DNA of 64,000 nucleotides, from positions 1 through 64,000 of the forward strand of contig CAYLQY010000001.1 of NCBI GenBank assembly GCA_964386325.1, given 5' to 3'. The translations under genes and the position numbers were made by a program. Each line of letters starts with the position of its first letter. Position 1 is the first letter of the stretch. Of this stretch, positions 7,763 to 15,483 are shown in pieces. The notes beneath the pieces were generated by a model that saw only the letters and a list, made by a program, of their open reading frames with translations, made no database searches and was not told the DNA's origin. The stretch is from Anaerorhabdus sp964386325 (GTDB lineage Bacteria; Bacillota_I; Bacilli_A; Erysipelotrichales; Erysipelotrichaceae).

Positions 7763-9679
7763 GTTTTGATTCATCGCAATCATTTCTGAAATAGTCATAA
7801 TAAAATCAGAATAGTTATTACAGGTATATAAACGGTGGATATTTTTAGGTTCGTAAAGAATGGCAATTAAGTCATCAAAGATATCTTTGAATAATGCTCT
7901 ATCTTCTGTGCTAGTACCAATCAATACAATCATGTTTACATCATTATCGCCCCATTTGATAGACTTTTCGTTAATCACAATAGATAGAAATGATTGATAA
8001 TTGTTGTTTTGAAGAGAGTGAGGAATCGCAACCCCATTTGGAAATGAGGTTGAGGATAATTTCTCACGTTCCATGACTTCATCGAAGAAAGTTAAATCGC
8101 AAAGGTTTAAGTTTGTGCACTCTGTTACTAAGTTTTGAATCAATTGGGAAGGGGATTCAGCGTAATAATTTTTCTTGAAGAGTTTTTCACCGATGAATCG
8201 ATTAAGATTCTTTTGCATATTAACTTTCTTCTTCTCTAATTTAAGAGTAATAATCGTATTGCGAATTGAAGTAATATCGTTGTCATTCACAAATATATTT
8301 ACTTGTTGAATCGGAATGTTAGATTGAATGGATAACTCATTTGTAGTAATGATTAAATCAGTGTGTAAAGAAAGTGTATTAATATCTTTAAGAGAAATGA
8401 TTTTTACTACGTTGAGATCATCTTCAAATATCTTTGTGATTTTTTCAATCGCTGGTAAGTGCATGTTATGATAATCAGCATAAATGAAATAACAACTAAT
8501 TTTATTTTTATTAAGATTAATAGTTTCTAAATAAGATCCGATATGGAAGGCAATGAAAGATATTTCATCTTCATTAATAATGGTTTTTGTATAATGTAAA
8601 AGTTCATTGGCAATAAATACAGCCATATCGTATACAAGAGGATATGTATTTTTTATTTTATCAACAAGTGGATTACGGGTGTAGCTATTATTTTTAATTC
8701 GCTGAAAAAGATTTCGAATATGAATTGTAAACTTAATAAGAAATTCTTCATCAAAGGCGCTAAGTGAATAAGTATTCTCAAGATTTTTAATGAGTTCTTT
8801 TGTTATTTGAATATAATCATCTTCAATAAAATTCGAGATATTTTTAGTACTGATGAATGAATAATCAAAAGTATTACTATTACTTGAAATAATTAATGTT
8901 AAATAATAAAGTTCTGATTTCGGTATTTCGATACCAAATCGATCTTCTAATATATCTTTAATATGCTTTGATATTTCAAAGTCTTTAGTATTCTCTACTA
9001 AATTAATATTTATATCTTGTTGAATAATCTGGTTATTCTTTATCCTGTCTATTGTAACGACAATATGAAGAATAATATTGTTTAAACCATAGTCATTAAC
9101 ATATAAGTTATACTGGTTAAATATTTTTTCCATTTCTTTGTATAAAAATTGAATTTCTTCTTGATTTGCGAATGTGTCAATATTCGAAAAAGATATAAAG
9201 CTTTCTTTGTTTTCTTTAATTATTAAAGAATTGATAAGTTTTCGCTTATTACGTTCGTCACCTACAAGTTTGATGATGTTTCTATTTTTTTCAATCACTA
9301 AATTGAATTGGGCAAGGCTTTTTTTAATCTGTTTAAGATCATTTTCAAGTGTAGAATCACTTATATATAACTCATCAGCTAAACTGAATGTACTAATTTC
9401 GATTGAAGAATTCAGTAATTTTCGAATGATATAATCTTCTCTTTCGATAAAAGTTTCAGGGTTTTTTGAAATATCTTGTGATAGTGAAACACTACTATTT
9501 ATTTTATATCCTTTATAAGAGGATAAAATGAAAGTTGTTGAAGAAGCGTTATTAATTTTATTAACGTAATTTCTTATTGTTCGTGATGACACATTAAAAT
9601 ACTGAGACAAAAAAGAGGATTCTGTCCAGTCATTATTTTTTTTCAATATGTCAAGTAATGCCTCATTAGAAATTTTCAT
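7760..9679 (-). CDS. PRD/PTS-domain transcriptional regulator of cassette 2
   Basis: A 639-residue LicR/MtlR-type regulator: N-terminal HTH (residues about 1-55, with SSRTIRNYVNKINN), a second HTH-like region (about 85-140), two PRD domains (the second around ISFIAFHIGSYLE), a degenerate EIIB-like domain, and a C-terminal EIIA-like domain with His554 in VAIPHSL. The EIIB-like loop reads CYFIYADYHNM, so the usual CGTG phospho-cysteine loop of the cassette 1 regulator is missing. It is divergent from the PTS operon it probably activates and is closely related in layout to the regulators at 16903 and 61696. Confidence 0.9.
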   Translation of the reverse strand: MKISNEALLDILKKNNDWTESSFLSQYFNVSSRTIRNYVNKINNASSTTFILSSYKGYKINSSVSLSQDISKNPETFIEREDYIIRKLLNSSIEISTFSLADELYISDSTLENDLKQIKKSLAQFNLVIEKNRNIIKLVGDERNKRKLINSLIIKENKESFISFSNIDTFANQEEIQFLYKEMEKIFNQYNLYVNDYGLNNIILHIVVTIDRIKNNQIIQQDININLVENTKDFEISKHIKDILEDRFGIEIPKSELYYLTLIISSNSNTFDYSFISTKNISNFIEDDYIQITKELIKNLENTYSLSAFDEEFLIKFTIHIRNLFQRIKNNSYTRNPLVDKIKNTYPLVYDMAVFIANELLHYTKTIINEDEISFIAFHIGSYLETINLNKNKISCYFIYADYHNMHLPAIEKITKIFEDDLNVVKIISLKDINTLSLHTDLIITTNELSIQSNIPIQQVNIFVNDNDITSIRNTIITLKLEKKKVNMQKNLNRFIGEKLFKKNYYAESPSQLIQNLVTECTNLNLCDLTFFDEVMEREKLSSTSFPNGVAIPHSLQNNNYQSFLSIVINEKSIKWGDNDVNMIVLIGTSTEDRALFKDIFDDLIAILYEPKNIHRLYTCNNYSDFIMTISEMIAMNQN

Positions 9680-9736
9680 ATTATCTCCATACTACTCAAT
9701 TATAGTGGTCTAAATTTATTTAGACAAATTAATTAT

Positions 9737-9754
9737 TTTCCTAACCTTAGGAAA
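9737..9754. promoter_or_regulatory. Operator A in the cassette 2 divergent region
   Basis: Perfect inverted repeat TTTCCTAA-CC-TTAGGAAA, with near-symmetry extending outward through ATTAT/ATAAT. It lies nearer the regulator gene and may serve autoregulation. The binding role is inferred from symmetry and position. Confidence 0.6.
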
Positions 9755-9772
9755 TAATATGGAGCAAATTCA

Positions 9773-9790
9773 TTTCCGCGAGTCAGGAAA
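9773..9790. promoter_or_regulatory. Operator B in the cassette 2 divergent region
   Basis: TTTCC-GCGAGTCA-GGAAA, the same 18-bp length and outer half-sites as operator A. The two centres are 36 bp apart. This site is centred 18-19 bp before the -35 box of the PTS operon. Confidence 0.58.
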
Positions 9791-9799
9791 AACAATTAT

Positions 9800-9828
9800 T
9801 TGTATGGGTTAATCAGAAACGGTAAAGT
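9800..9828 (+). promoter_or_regulatory. Promoter of the cassette 2 PTS operon
   Basis: A -35 box TTGTAT (9800-9805), 17-bp spacer and a weak -10 box TAAAGT (9823-9828). The weak -10 suits an activator-dependent promoter. Confidence 0.5.
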
Positions 9829-9856
9829 AAAGGTGTAAACAAGGAGGGAGACAAGT

Positions 9857-10162
9857 ATGATTAGAATTTTATTAGCTTGTGGAACTGGGGCTTCTTCAGG
9901 ATTTGTTGCGCAAAGCATGAGAAAAGCGGCAAAGACATTGGGGATTGAAGTTTCAATTAAAGCTGCAAGTGATACTGAGATTCAAGAATATGCAGATAGT
10001 ATTGATGTGCTACTAATTGGACCACATTTAAAACATAGATTTTCTGAAATTGAAAATTCTATAAAAAATTATCCAATTAAAGCAATGCTGATCAATCAGG
10101 ATCATTATGCAATTTTGGATGGTAAGGCAGTTTTAGATGATGCATTACAATTATTAAAATAA
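9857..10162 (+). CDS. PTS system, lactose/cellobiose family EIIB
   Basis: A 101-residue EIIB with phospho-cysteine Cys8 in ILLACGTGASSGF and the conserved LIGPHLKHR segment. It is the first gene of the cassette 2 operon, after a strong AAGGAGGGAG ribosome binding site. It phosphorylates the sugar brought in by the EIIC encoded 13 bases downstream. The GTGASSGF loop is shared with the cassette 3 EIIB and differs from cassette 1 (ALGVSTGM), so cassettes 2 and 3 are sister systems. Confidence 0.93.
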   Translation: MIRILLACGTGASSGFVAQSMRKAAKTLGIEVSIKAASDTEIQEYADSIDVLLIGPHLKHRFSEIENSIKNYPIKAMLINQDHYAILDGKAVLDDALQLLK

Positions 10163-10175
10163 TAGGGGAGAAAAT

Positions 10176-11399
10176 ATGAAAAAATTTATGGACTGGATGA
10201 GTGAAAAAGTTGCGCCACTCATGGAAAAACTAGCAAGTAATCCTTGGATTTCAGGATTACAAAAAGCAATTATTAAAACATTACCAATGGTATTGGTAGG
10301 GTCACTCGTTACGATTTATAATGTTATTAGAAAGTTTGCGACATCAATACCAGATTTATCAGCGCTTAGCTCTTATACATTTGGTTTGATTTCATTATTT
10401 ATGGTTTTCTTGATTCCGTATTATATTCTAGAAGAAAAGAAAAACAATAAAATGAAATATATTGCAGGATGTACGGGTATTTCATTATATATGATGCTTG
10501 TAAATCCAGTAATAACTGAAGCTGGTTATGTTTACCAATTTTCAAATTTTGGAGCTGGTGGAATGTTTGTGGCTATTACTGCTGGTTTATTTACAGCAAT
10601 TGTATTTAGTTGCTTTAAAAAGATGACTTTCTTTAAAGAAGATTCAGTTATGCCAGACTTTGTTAAAGAATGGTTTGATTCAATGTTACCTATCGCTTTA
10701 GTTGTATTTATTGGTTGGTTTGTAGTTATTCAATGTAAATTTGATTTGTATACATTCATTGTTAATTTATTCATGCCATTAGTTAATATTGCACAATCAT
10801 GGCCAGGAATGGTATTACTATATTTAATACCTACTGTTTTATATTCAATGGGAATTAGTGGATGGGTTTTCCAACCAATTCTAAATCCTGTAACATTAGT
10901 TGCTATTACTGCAAATGCAGAAGCAGCAGCACAGTATGTTTTTACTGCTGAAACAACTACCGCTTTCCTAAGCTTAGGTGGTCGAGGAGCAACTTTTGGA
11001 TTAGTGATTTTACTTGCATTATCAAAGTCAAAACGTCTAAAAGCGTTAGGGACTGCATCCGCTGTACCAACACTACTGAATATTAATGAACCTGTAGTAT
11101 TTGGTGCGGTAGCTTGGAATCCAATCTTAATGATTCCAATGTGGATCAATGCCATAGTATTGCCTACTATTACATATTTAGTTATGACATTTGGATTAAT
11201 TACAATTCCTTCAGAAGTATTCTCAATGTGGTATTGTCCAGTTGGATTATCTGCATGGCTTGTAACACATGATATTTCGGGTTTAGTACTATTTGTAATA
11301 AATTTAGTTGTATCAACTGCAATATGGTATCCATTCTTTAAGATGTATGAAACTCAAGAAGTAAACAAAGAACAAGAAAGAAAAATAGAGAATGCATAA
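10176..11399 (+). CDS. PTS system, lactose/cellobiose family EIIC permease
   Basis: A 407-residue membrane permease with about ten hydrophobic segments and the substrate-loop motif NINEPVVFG (about residue 308). The opening MKKFMDWMSEKVAPLMEKLA and the central FFKEDSVMPDFV are shared closely with the cassette 3 EIIC, as is AWNP after the NEP motif. The two probably carry related sugars. Translation starts at ATG after AGGGGAG. Confidence 0.92.
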   Translation: MKKFMDWMSEKVAPLMEKLASNPWISGLQKAIIKTLPMVLVGSLVTIYNVIRKFATSIPDLSALSSYTFGLISLFMVFLIPYYILEEKKNNKMKYIAGCTGISLYMMLVNPVITEAGYVYQFSNFGAGGMFVAITAGLFTAIVFSCFKKMTFFKEDSVMPDFVKEWFDSMLPIALVVFIGWFVVIQCKFDLYTFIVNLFMPLVNIAQSWPGMVLLYLIPTVLYSMGISGWVFQPILNPVTLVAITANAEAAAQYVFTAETTTAFLSLGGRGATFGLVILLALSKSKRLKALGTASAVPTLLNINEPVVFGAVAWNPILMIPMWINAIVLPTITYLVMTFGLITIPSEVFSMWYCPVGLSAWLVTHDISGLVLFVINLVVSTAIWYPFFKMYETQEVNKEQERKIENA

Positions 11400-11427
11400 G
11401 AAGAAGAGAGTTTACTCTTTTCTTCTT
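11398..11427 (+). other. Intercistronic hairpin between EIIC and EIIA
   Basis: A 13-bp stem (11398-11410 with 11415-11427, one G-U pair) made of purine-rich and pyrimidine-rich arms, loop TTTA, and no following T-run. It is better suited to mRNA processing or 3'-end protection of the EIIB-EIIC message than to termination. Confidence 0.55.
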
Positions 11428-11447
11428 CATGTCTAAAGAGGGTTAAT

Positions 11448-11795
11448 ATGGAAGAAAATAAGCAAATTGAATTAATCGCTATGCAAATTATTCTCCATGC
11501 TGGGAATGCACGAGACAACGTTACAAAAGCATTGGAGTTTATTAGTGATAATAATTATGAAGAAGCTGCTCAAGAATTAAACATCGCACAAGAAGAGATG
11601 CGCTTGGCTCATAAAGCACAAACTGATATTGTTCAGGAAGAAGCACGTGGAATTAGCTATGGTTATTCTGTGTTGTTTGCACATGCTCAAGATACATTGA
11701 TGACAATCTACTCAGAATTAAATATAGCGAAGCAATTGTATACAATGTTTGAAAAGCTTAATGAAAGGATTAGTAAATTAGAAAATGAAAACTAA
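11448..11795 (+). CDS. PTS system, lactose/cellobiose family EIIA
   Basis: A 115-residue helical EIIA. The phospho-histidine is His79 in LFAHAQDTLM, and the conserved AHKAQTD segment precedes it. A C-terminal coiled-coil-like tail (FEKLNERISKLEN) follows. It passes phosphate from HPr to the EIIB at 9857. It starts after AGAGGGTTA and overlaps the start of the GH1 gene by 11 bases. Confidence 0.92.
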   Translation: MEENKQIELIAMQIILHAGNARDNVTKALEFISDNNYEEAAQELNIAQEEMRLAHKAQTDIVQEEARGISYGYSVLFAHAQDTLMTIYSELNIAKQLYTMFEKLNERISKLENEN

Positions 11796-13221
11796 CTTTA
11801 CAACTTTTCCAGATAACTTTTTGTGGGGTGGTGCAATAGCAGCCAATCAAGCAGAAGGTGCCTATACTGAAGGTGGTAAAGGATTATGCATTGCTGACTA
11901 CCACCTGTTCATTGATAAGGCAAATAGAGATGATAGAAAAGAAGATAGCACAATTAAAAATACGCTTTCTTCCTTTGTAATTGATGAAAATTTGTATTAT
12001 CCAAAACAAAATGGTATTGATTTTTATCATCGTTTTAAAGAAGATATACAATTGTTTAAGGAGTTAGGATTAAAGTGCTTTAGAACATCTTTTAACTGGG
12101 CAAGAATCTATCCAAATGGCGATGAATCAGAGCCAAACGAAGAAGGATTAAAGTTCTATGACCATCTTATTGATGAATTACTTCTTCAGGGTATTGAACC
12201 AATAATGACGATTTCTCATTATGAGATGCCTATTCACTTAGTTAAGGAATATAATGGCTGGTGTTCAAGAAAAGTAGTTGATTATTTTGAACGTTATTGT
12301 GAAACATTGTTTGAGCGTTATCATAAAAAAGTGAAATACTGGATTCCATTTAATCAAATAAATTTAGTTACATTTAACTCAATAGGAGTATTATTGGATA
12401 AAACTGATAATCTTAAACAATCACTCTATCAAGCTATACATCACCAATTAGTTGCCCAAGCGATTGCCAAAAAAATTGCTTGTCGTTATGATGAAGATAT
12501 TAAAGTAGGGACTATGCTAAGTGATAAAATCGCATATCCTGCTACATGTAAGCCAGAAGATATTTTATTTAATACAAGAAAAAATCAAATGCAATTCTTT
12601 TTTTCGGATGTAGCCATTCGTGGTTATTACCCAGGTTATGCCTATCGATATTTTAAAGACAATGGAATCAATGTTGAATTTGAACCAGAAGACGAAGAAA
12701 TATTAAGAGAGTATAGAATGGATTACTTATCATTTAGTTATTATTATACAAAGGTAAATAACTCTGAAAAAAATACTTTTGAACCAACGGATAAAGAAAA
12801 GAATCCCTATTTGAAGTCAAGTGAATGGGGTTGGGAAATAGATCCACTAGGATTAAGAAATTGTTTAAATACATACTATGATCGTTATCAAATTCCAATG
12901 ATAATTACTGAAAATGGATTTGGTGCAAAAGATAGAATAGAAGATGGTCAAATTCATGACTCCTATCGTATTGATTATCTAAATGATCATTTTGTTCAAA
13001 TGGAGGAAGCTATTAAAGATGGTGTAGAATTATTTGGATACTGTTTGTGGTCACCTATCGATATAATCAGTTGTTCATCTGCTGAGATGAAAAAACGATA
13101 TGGTGTTATCTATGTAGACTTAGATGATTATGGAAATGGGACAAAAAATAGAATAAAGAAAGATAGCTTTGATTGGTATAAAAAAGTTATTGAAACCAAT
13201 GGAAAGAATCTTAAACGATAA
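11785..13221 (+). CDS. GH1 phospho-beta-glycosidase with Gln replacing the acid/base Glu (cassette 2)
   Basis: A 478-residue GH1 protein. The nucleophile Glu376 (ITENG), N-terminal FLWGGAIAANQAEGAY and phosphate-binding SCSSAEMKKRYGVIYVD are intact. The acid/base position reads FNQIN: codon 191 is CAA (12355-12357), so Gln replaces the Glu seen as FNEIN in cassette 5. In plant myrosinases the same E-to-Q change accompanies hydrolysis of thioglucosides, whose leaving group needs no acid. This predicts a substrate with a good leaving group, such as a phosphorylated thioglucoside, or an altered mechanism. Being expressed with an intact PTS argues against simple decay. Confidence 0.88.
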   Translation: MKTNFTTFPDNFLWGGAIAANQAEGAYTEGGKGLCIADYHLFIDKANRDDRKEDSTIKNTLSSFVIDENLYYPKQNGIDFYHRFKEDIQLFKELGLKCFRTSFNWARIYPNGDESEPNEEGLKFYDHLIDELLLQGIEPIMTISHYEMPIHLVKEYNGWCSRKVVDYFERYCETLFERYHKKVKYWIPFNQINLVTFNSIGVLLDKTDNLKQSLYQAIHHQLVAQAIAKKIACRYDEDIKVGTMLSDKIAYPATCKPEDILFNTRKNQMQFFFSDVAIRGYYPGYAYRYFKDNGINVEFEPEDEEILREYRMDYLSFSYYYTKVNNSEKNTFEPTDKEKNPYLKSSEWGWEIDPLGLRNCLNTYYDRYQIPMIITENGFGAKDRIEDGQIHDSYRIDYLNDHFVQMEEAIKDGVELFGYCLWSPIDIISCSSAEMKKRYGVIYVDLDDYGNGTKNRIKKDSFDWYKKVIETNGKNLKR

Positions 13222-13807
13222 AGTAAATATAAGTAGATATATATTGGCATTAATTCTTATAGGAGTTGGTGTCAATTTATTTCTACTTAGCAGTTTTGGC
13301 TCAGATCCATTGACAGTATTACAAGAAGGTATGCATCTTTCTTTTGGCATATCTGTAGGTACAGCATCAATTTTATATAACAGTATCATTATTGTTATTG
13401 CATTTCTTATAGATAGAAAAAACTTAAAGCGTGGAACAATCATATATTCATTAATTATTGGTTTCTTTATTGATTTCTTTACGATGGTCATTCCAAACAG
13501 TCAATTACTTGTTGTTAGGATTTTGTATTATATATTTGGGCAAGTATTTATTTCTTTGGGATTTGCATTTTTAATTAAATGTGAGTTAGGAATGACTGCA
13601 ATTGATATTGTTTTATTTAAGTTGGAGAGAAAATTAAAGATTCAGTATAAATATTTAAGGTCATTTATAGAAGTTGTTTATGTGATTATCGGTTGGCTTC
13701 TAGGCGGAGTATTTGGAATAGGAACCATACTTTCGGCATTAAGCACAGGATATTTAATTAATGCATTTATTAAAAAGAAAGAAAAATTAAATTTGTTAAA
13801 TAGTTAA
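13199..13807 (+). CDS. YczE/YitT-like integral membrane protein
   Basis: About 202 residues and five membrane segments, with the YczE-type features LSSFGSDPLTVLQEGMH and GMTAIDIVLFKLERKL and the glycine-rich end GIGTILSALSTGYLINAF. The molecular function of the family is unknown. The start at 13199 lies inside the 3' end of the GH1 gene (23-base overlap); an in-frame ATG at 13169 would give an even longer overlap. The overlap places it in the cassette 2 operon, so a link to transport is plausible but not shown. No clear terminator follows. Confidence 0.75.
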   Translation: MERILNDKVNISRYILALILIGVGVNLFLLSSFGSDPLTVLQEGMHLSFGISVGTASILYNSIIIVIAFLIDRKNLKRGTIIYSLIIGFFIDFFTMVIPNSQLLVVRILYYIFGQVFISLGFAFLIKCELGMTAIDIVLFKLERKLKIQYKYLRSFIEVVYVIIGWLLGGVFGIGTILSALSTGYLINAFIKKKEKLNLLNS

Positions 13808-13888
13808 TTTTATTAATTTATTAGAAAAATAAATATTTTTTTCTTTTTTTTTCTTTTCGCTTCATGTATCATTGTACTGTAATACCTA

Positions 13889-13958
13889 CCACGTATAAGC
13901 TTTTTGATAAGGAAAAAGCGTTTCTACAAGAAGGCCGTAAATCTTCTTTCTACGATGG
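13889..13958 (+). ncRNA. Purine riboswitch aptamer, guanine/hypoxanthine class
   Basis: The three-way junction is recognisable. P1 is CCACGT with ACGATGG (one bulged A). J1/2 is ATAA. P2 GCTTTTT/AAAAAGC closes the loop GATAAGG. Next come the J2/3 signature GTTTCTAC and P3 AAGAAG/CTTCTT with loop GCCGTAAAT. J3/1 reads TTCTACG: the specificity base is C, which pairs with guanine or hypoxanthine (adenine aptamers have U). It precedes an NCS2 purine permease. Confidence 0.9.
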
Positions 13959-13969
13959 ACACTTCTTTT

Positions 13970-13995
13970 AAGTGCTTCTATCGAAGGACTTTTTT
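13970..13995 (+). terminator. Expression-platform terminator of the purine riboswitch
   Basis: AAGTGCTTC-TATC-GAAGGACTT with one mismatch, followed by six T residues, directly after the aptamer. Ligand binding should favour this hairpin and switch the permease gene off. Confidence 0.75.
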
Positions 13996-14025
13996 ATTTG
14001 GTAGAGTATTTAGAAAAGGGGAACT

Positions 14026-15354
14026 ATGTTAGAAAAACTATTTAAGTTAAAGGAAAAGAACACAACTGTTAAAACTGAAATTATTGCGGGGCTTACAACA
14101 TTCTTAGCGATGGCTTACATTTTGTTTGTAAATCCAGATATTTTATCAGCAACAGGAATGTCATTCCAATCAGTATTTTTGGCAACAGCAATTTCATCAG
14201 GGATAGCTTCAATAATTATGGGATTACTTGCGAACTATCCAGTTGCGCTAGCTCCAGGAATGGGGGTAAATGCTTTATTTGCATTCACAGTTTGTGGACC
14301 TATTGGAGTTTTTGGATTATCATGGCAAGCGGGTTTAGCAGCTGTATTTGTATCAGGGGTAGTTTTCTTATTAATTTCTGTTACGGGTATTCGTAAAATT
14401 ATTATCAATTCAATTCCTAAGAATATGAAACTTGCGATTGGTGCAGGTATTGGGTTCTTCATTGCATTCATTGGATTTAAGAATGCCGGAATTATTGTTG
14501 CGAATGAAGCAACATTTGTAGCATTAGGTAATTTAAAAGATCCAACTGTTTTACTTGCAGTGTTTGGATTATTAATAACTTTAATCTTACTTACTAAGAA
14601 AATTAAAGCAGCAGTATTCTGGGGATTAGTAATTACTGCAATTGTTGGTGTAGGTATGGGATTAATGGGAATGGGAGCAGGTCTTCCAACACTTCCAACA
14701 TCACTTATTTCATTTGATTTTGAAATGCCAACATTAATGGCATTTACTTCTGGATTTAGTGAATTATTCCAAAGTCCTGCAGCAATTGTTATTATCTTCT
14801 CATTCTTATTTGTTGATTTCTTTGATACAGCTGGAACTTTAGTTGCAGTTGGAAATGATATTGGATTAGTGAATGAAAAAGGTGAAATGGAAAATATTGA
14901 AAAAGCATTACTTGCAGATTCAGTAGGTACAATCGTAGGAGCTACACTTGGAACATCTACTGTTACTTCATTTGTTGAATCAGGATCAGGTGTTGCAGCA
15001 GGAGGAAGAACAGGACTTACAGCATGTGTTACTGGATTACTCTTCTTCTTATCAATTTTCTTCTCACCACTATTATCAGTAGTTACAAGTGCAATCACTG
15101 CACCAGCATTAATCACAGTTGGTATCTTGATGGTTCAACAAGTTCGTGATATCGAATGGACTGATGTTGCCGTTGCGGCAGCAGCATTCGTTACAATGAT
15201 TATGATGGTATTAACATATTCAATTTCTGATGGTATCGCAATTGGATTTATCATTTATACAATTGGATGTATCGGTAGTGGTAAATATAAAGATGTTCAA
15301 CCTATAGTATGGATTCTAGATTTAATCTTTATTATCTACTTTATTTCTAAATAG
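14026..15354 (+). CDS. NCS2 family purine permease (PbuG/AzgA type)
   Basis: A 442-residue permease with about 12-14 membrane helices importing hypoxanthine, guanine or adenine. Family marks are the N-terminal GLTTFLAMAYILFVNP, FVDFFDTAGTLVAVG near residue 264 and the substrate-helix region ESGSGVAAGGRTGLTA near residue 322. The upstream guanine-class aptamer indicates repression when guanine or hypoxanthine is plentiful. It is transcribed alone, starting after AAAAGGGGAAC and ending before a strong terminator. Confidence 0.93.
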   Translation: MLEKLFKLKEKNTTVKTEIIAGLTTFLAMAYILFVNPDILSATGMSFQSVFLATAISSGIASIIMGLLANYPVALAPGMGVNALFAFTVCGPIGVFGLSWQAGLAAVFVSGVVFLLISVTGIRKIIINSIPKNMKLAIGAGIGFFIAFIGFKNAGIIVANEATFVALGNLKDPTVLLAVFGLLITLILLTKKIKAAVFWGLVITAIVGVGMGLMGMGAGLPTLPTSLISFDFEMPTLMAFTSGFSELFQSPAAIVIIFSFLFVDFFDTAGTLVAVGNDIGLVNEKGEMENIEKALLADSVGTIVGATLGTSTVTSFVESGSGVAAGGRTGLTACVTGLLFFLSIFFSPLLSVVTSAITAPALITVGILMVQQVRDIEWTDVAVAAAAFVTMIMMVLTYSISDGIAIGFIIYTIGCIGSGKYKDVQPIVWILDLIFIIYFISK

Positions 15355-15364
15355 TGGTTAACTG

Positions 15365-15396
15365 GACATATCTTGTTATAAGATATGTCTTTTTTG
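15365..15396 (+). terminator. Terminator after the purine permease (copy 1 of a repeated hairpin)
   Basis: Stem GACATATCTT with AAGATATGTC, loop GTTAT, then six T residues. The same 25-base hairpin occurs at 23291-23315. Confidence 0.9.
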
Positions 15397-15405
15397 ATGC
15401 AATAA

Positions 15406-15426
15406 TTTTCACCGAATCAAGGAAAA
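15406..15426. promoter_or_regulatory. Hybrid operator before the solo GH1 gene
   Basis: An imperfect palindrome with left half TTTTCACC and right half AAGGAAAA around GAATC. The left half matches the cassette 3 operators and the right half those of cassettes 1 and 2. Its centre (15416) is 19 bp upstream of the -35 box. Confidence 0.5.
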
Positions 15427-15434
15427 TGAATGTA

Positions 15435-15462
15435 TTTACAATTAAATGCAGTTTACTATAAT
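15435..15462 (+). promoter_or_regulatory. Promoter of the solo GH1 gene
   Basis: A -35 box TTTACA (15435-15440), 16-bp spacer and a perfect -10 TATAAT (15457-15462). The predicted transcript starts near 15469, which excludes upstream start codons and supports 15484. Confidence 0.65.
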
Positions 15463-15483
15463 CATAATTATGGAGGGATAAAG

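Noticed and set aside
14235..15116. Long minus-strand open frame opposite the purine permease
   Set aside because: Its composition (Pro/Asn/Thr-rich) is an antisense shadow of a clear 442-residue permease with an upstream riboswitch.
15430..15483. Earlier start for the solo GH1 gene
   Set aside because: The bases contain the promoter itself (-35 at 15435, -10 at 15457), so they should not be transcribed; GGAGGG precedes 15484.
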